Of a DNA stretch of 64,000 nt, positions 63,884 to 64,000 are shown in pieces (the first letter of the stretch is position 1; every line of letters starts with the position of its first letter). Both the position numbers and the translations under genes were made by a program. A model generated the notes under the pieces. That model did not search any database. It saw only the letters and a program-made list of their open reading frames with translations, and was not told the DNA's origin. Source of the stretch: an uncultured Pirellula sp. (GTDB lineage Bacteria > Planctomycetota > Planctomycetia > Pirellulales > Pirellulaceae); contig CAITIE010000104.1 in NCBI GenBank assembly GCA_903892355.1, positions 48,617 through 112,616 of the forward strand, read 5' to 3'.

Positions 63884-64000
63884 GCACCAAGGAACTGAGT
63901 CAGACTAGAGGAGACCGGACCGATATTGCGTATCCGGTCGCCCGACGACTTCTCACCTTTTCTTTGCGTTTGGACGCCACTCCAAACGAGTTTTCCATCG
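63884..64000. other. Right edge, possible terminator hairpin
   Basis: 117 bp after the flippase-like gene. A hairpin gtttgga / tccaaac (63968-63987, loop of six) followed by gagtttt could be a terminator. No gene seen before the window ends. Confidence 0.4.

Overview
The window looks like a chromosomal segment of a planctomycete, most likely of the Pirellulales (Rhodopirellula-type). This is inferred from moderate GC content, frequent GTG/TTG starts, an SHD1-domain protein, an ASPIC/UnbV protein, PQQ-propeller and giant secreted proteins, a small secreted protein ending in a YAYGWFGA-type motif, and loosely packed housekeeping genes. No phage, insertion sequence, CRISPR array or rRNA was recognised. 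One tRNA (Leu, GAG) is present.

Layout. 0-3 kb: end of an ASPIC/UnbV protein overlapping a DUF5009/HGSNAT-like membrane acyltransferase, convergent with a TolC-like coiled-coil protein. 3-10.6 kb: purD, a secreted diheme cytochrome c, then a minus-strand run ruvC-ruvA-SBF transporter joined by 4-nt start/stop overlaps, preceded by a membrane-anchored PQQ propeller protein. 10.9-13.4 kb: secreted alpha/beta hydrolase and two tandem paralogous 199-aa membrane proteins of unknown function. 13.7-22.1 kb: a tail-specific protease, an M24 peptidase, a glutamine-synthetase-like probable pseudoenzyme, a hypothetical and glgB. 22.1-27.2 kb: an RNase H-fold protein lacking the usual catalytic carboxylates, then the operon obg-coaX-XylR-like regulator, with rpmA upstream. 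27.5-36.3 kb: a secreted protein whose signal peptide contains a DNA tandem repeat, a 29-aa basic COX24-like gene, and a 2226-aa secreted alpha-2-macroglobulin-like protein. 36.7-46.6 kb: small helical protein, der, TraB/GumN-like protein, a TetR-MFP-RND efflux operon with palindromic operator candidates, and rsmE. 46.3-50.4 kb: small hypothetical, tRNA-Leu, CheY-like receiver, small secreted protein, Ser/Thr kinase. 50.7-64 kb: argB-argF, SHD1 protein, a histidine kinase with a CxxCH heme motif, rph, uup, DUF4440 protein, ICMT-like methyltransferase, metK and a UPF0104/MprF-like flippase-type protein.

The most unusual feature is the density of short perfect or near-perfect tandem repeats (about 14 arrays in 64 kb). 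Arrays inside genes have periods of 12, 15 or 21 bp and stay in frame. Arrays outside genes have periods of 7, 16, 17, 19 or 22 bp. Several of the latter begin on or at the stop codon of a gene, so the terminal codons and stop are copied in tandem. Because the period is not a multiple of three, stop codons end up in several or all reading frames just after the gene. Other points worth a look are the two likely pseudoenzymes, the heme-type sensor kinase, the duplicated 199-aa membrane proteins with decayed upstream partners, and the 29-aa basic gene.
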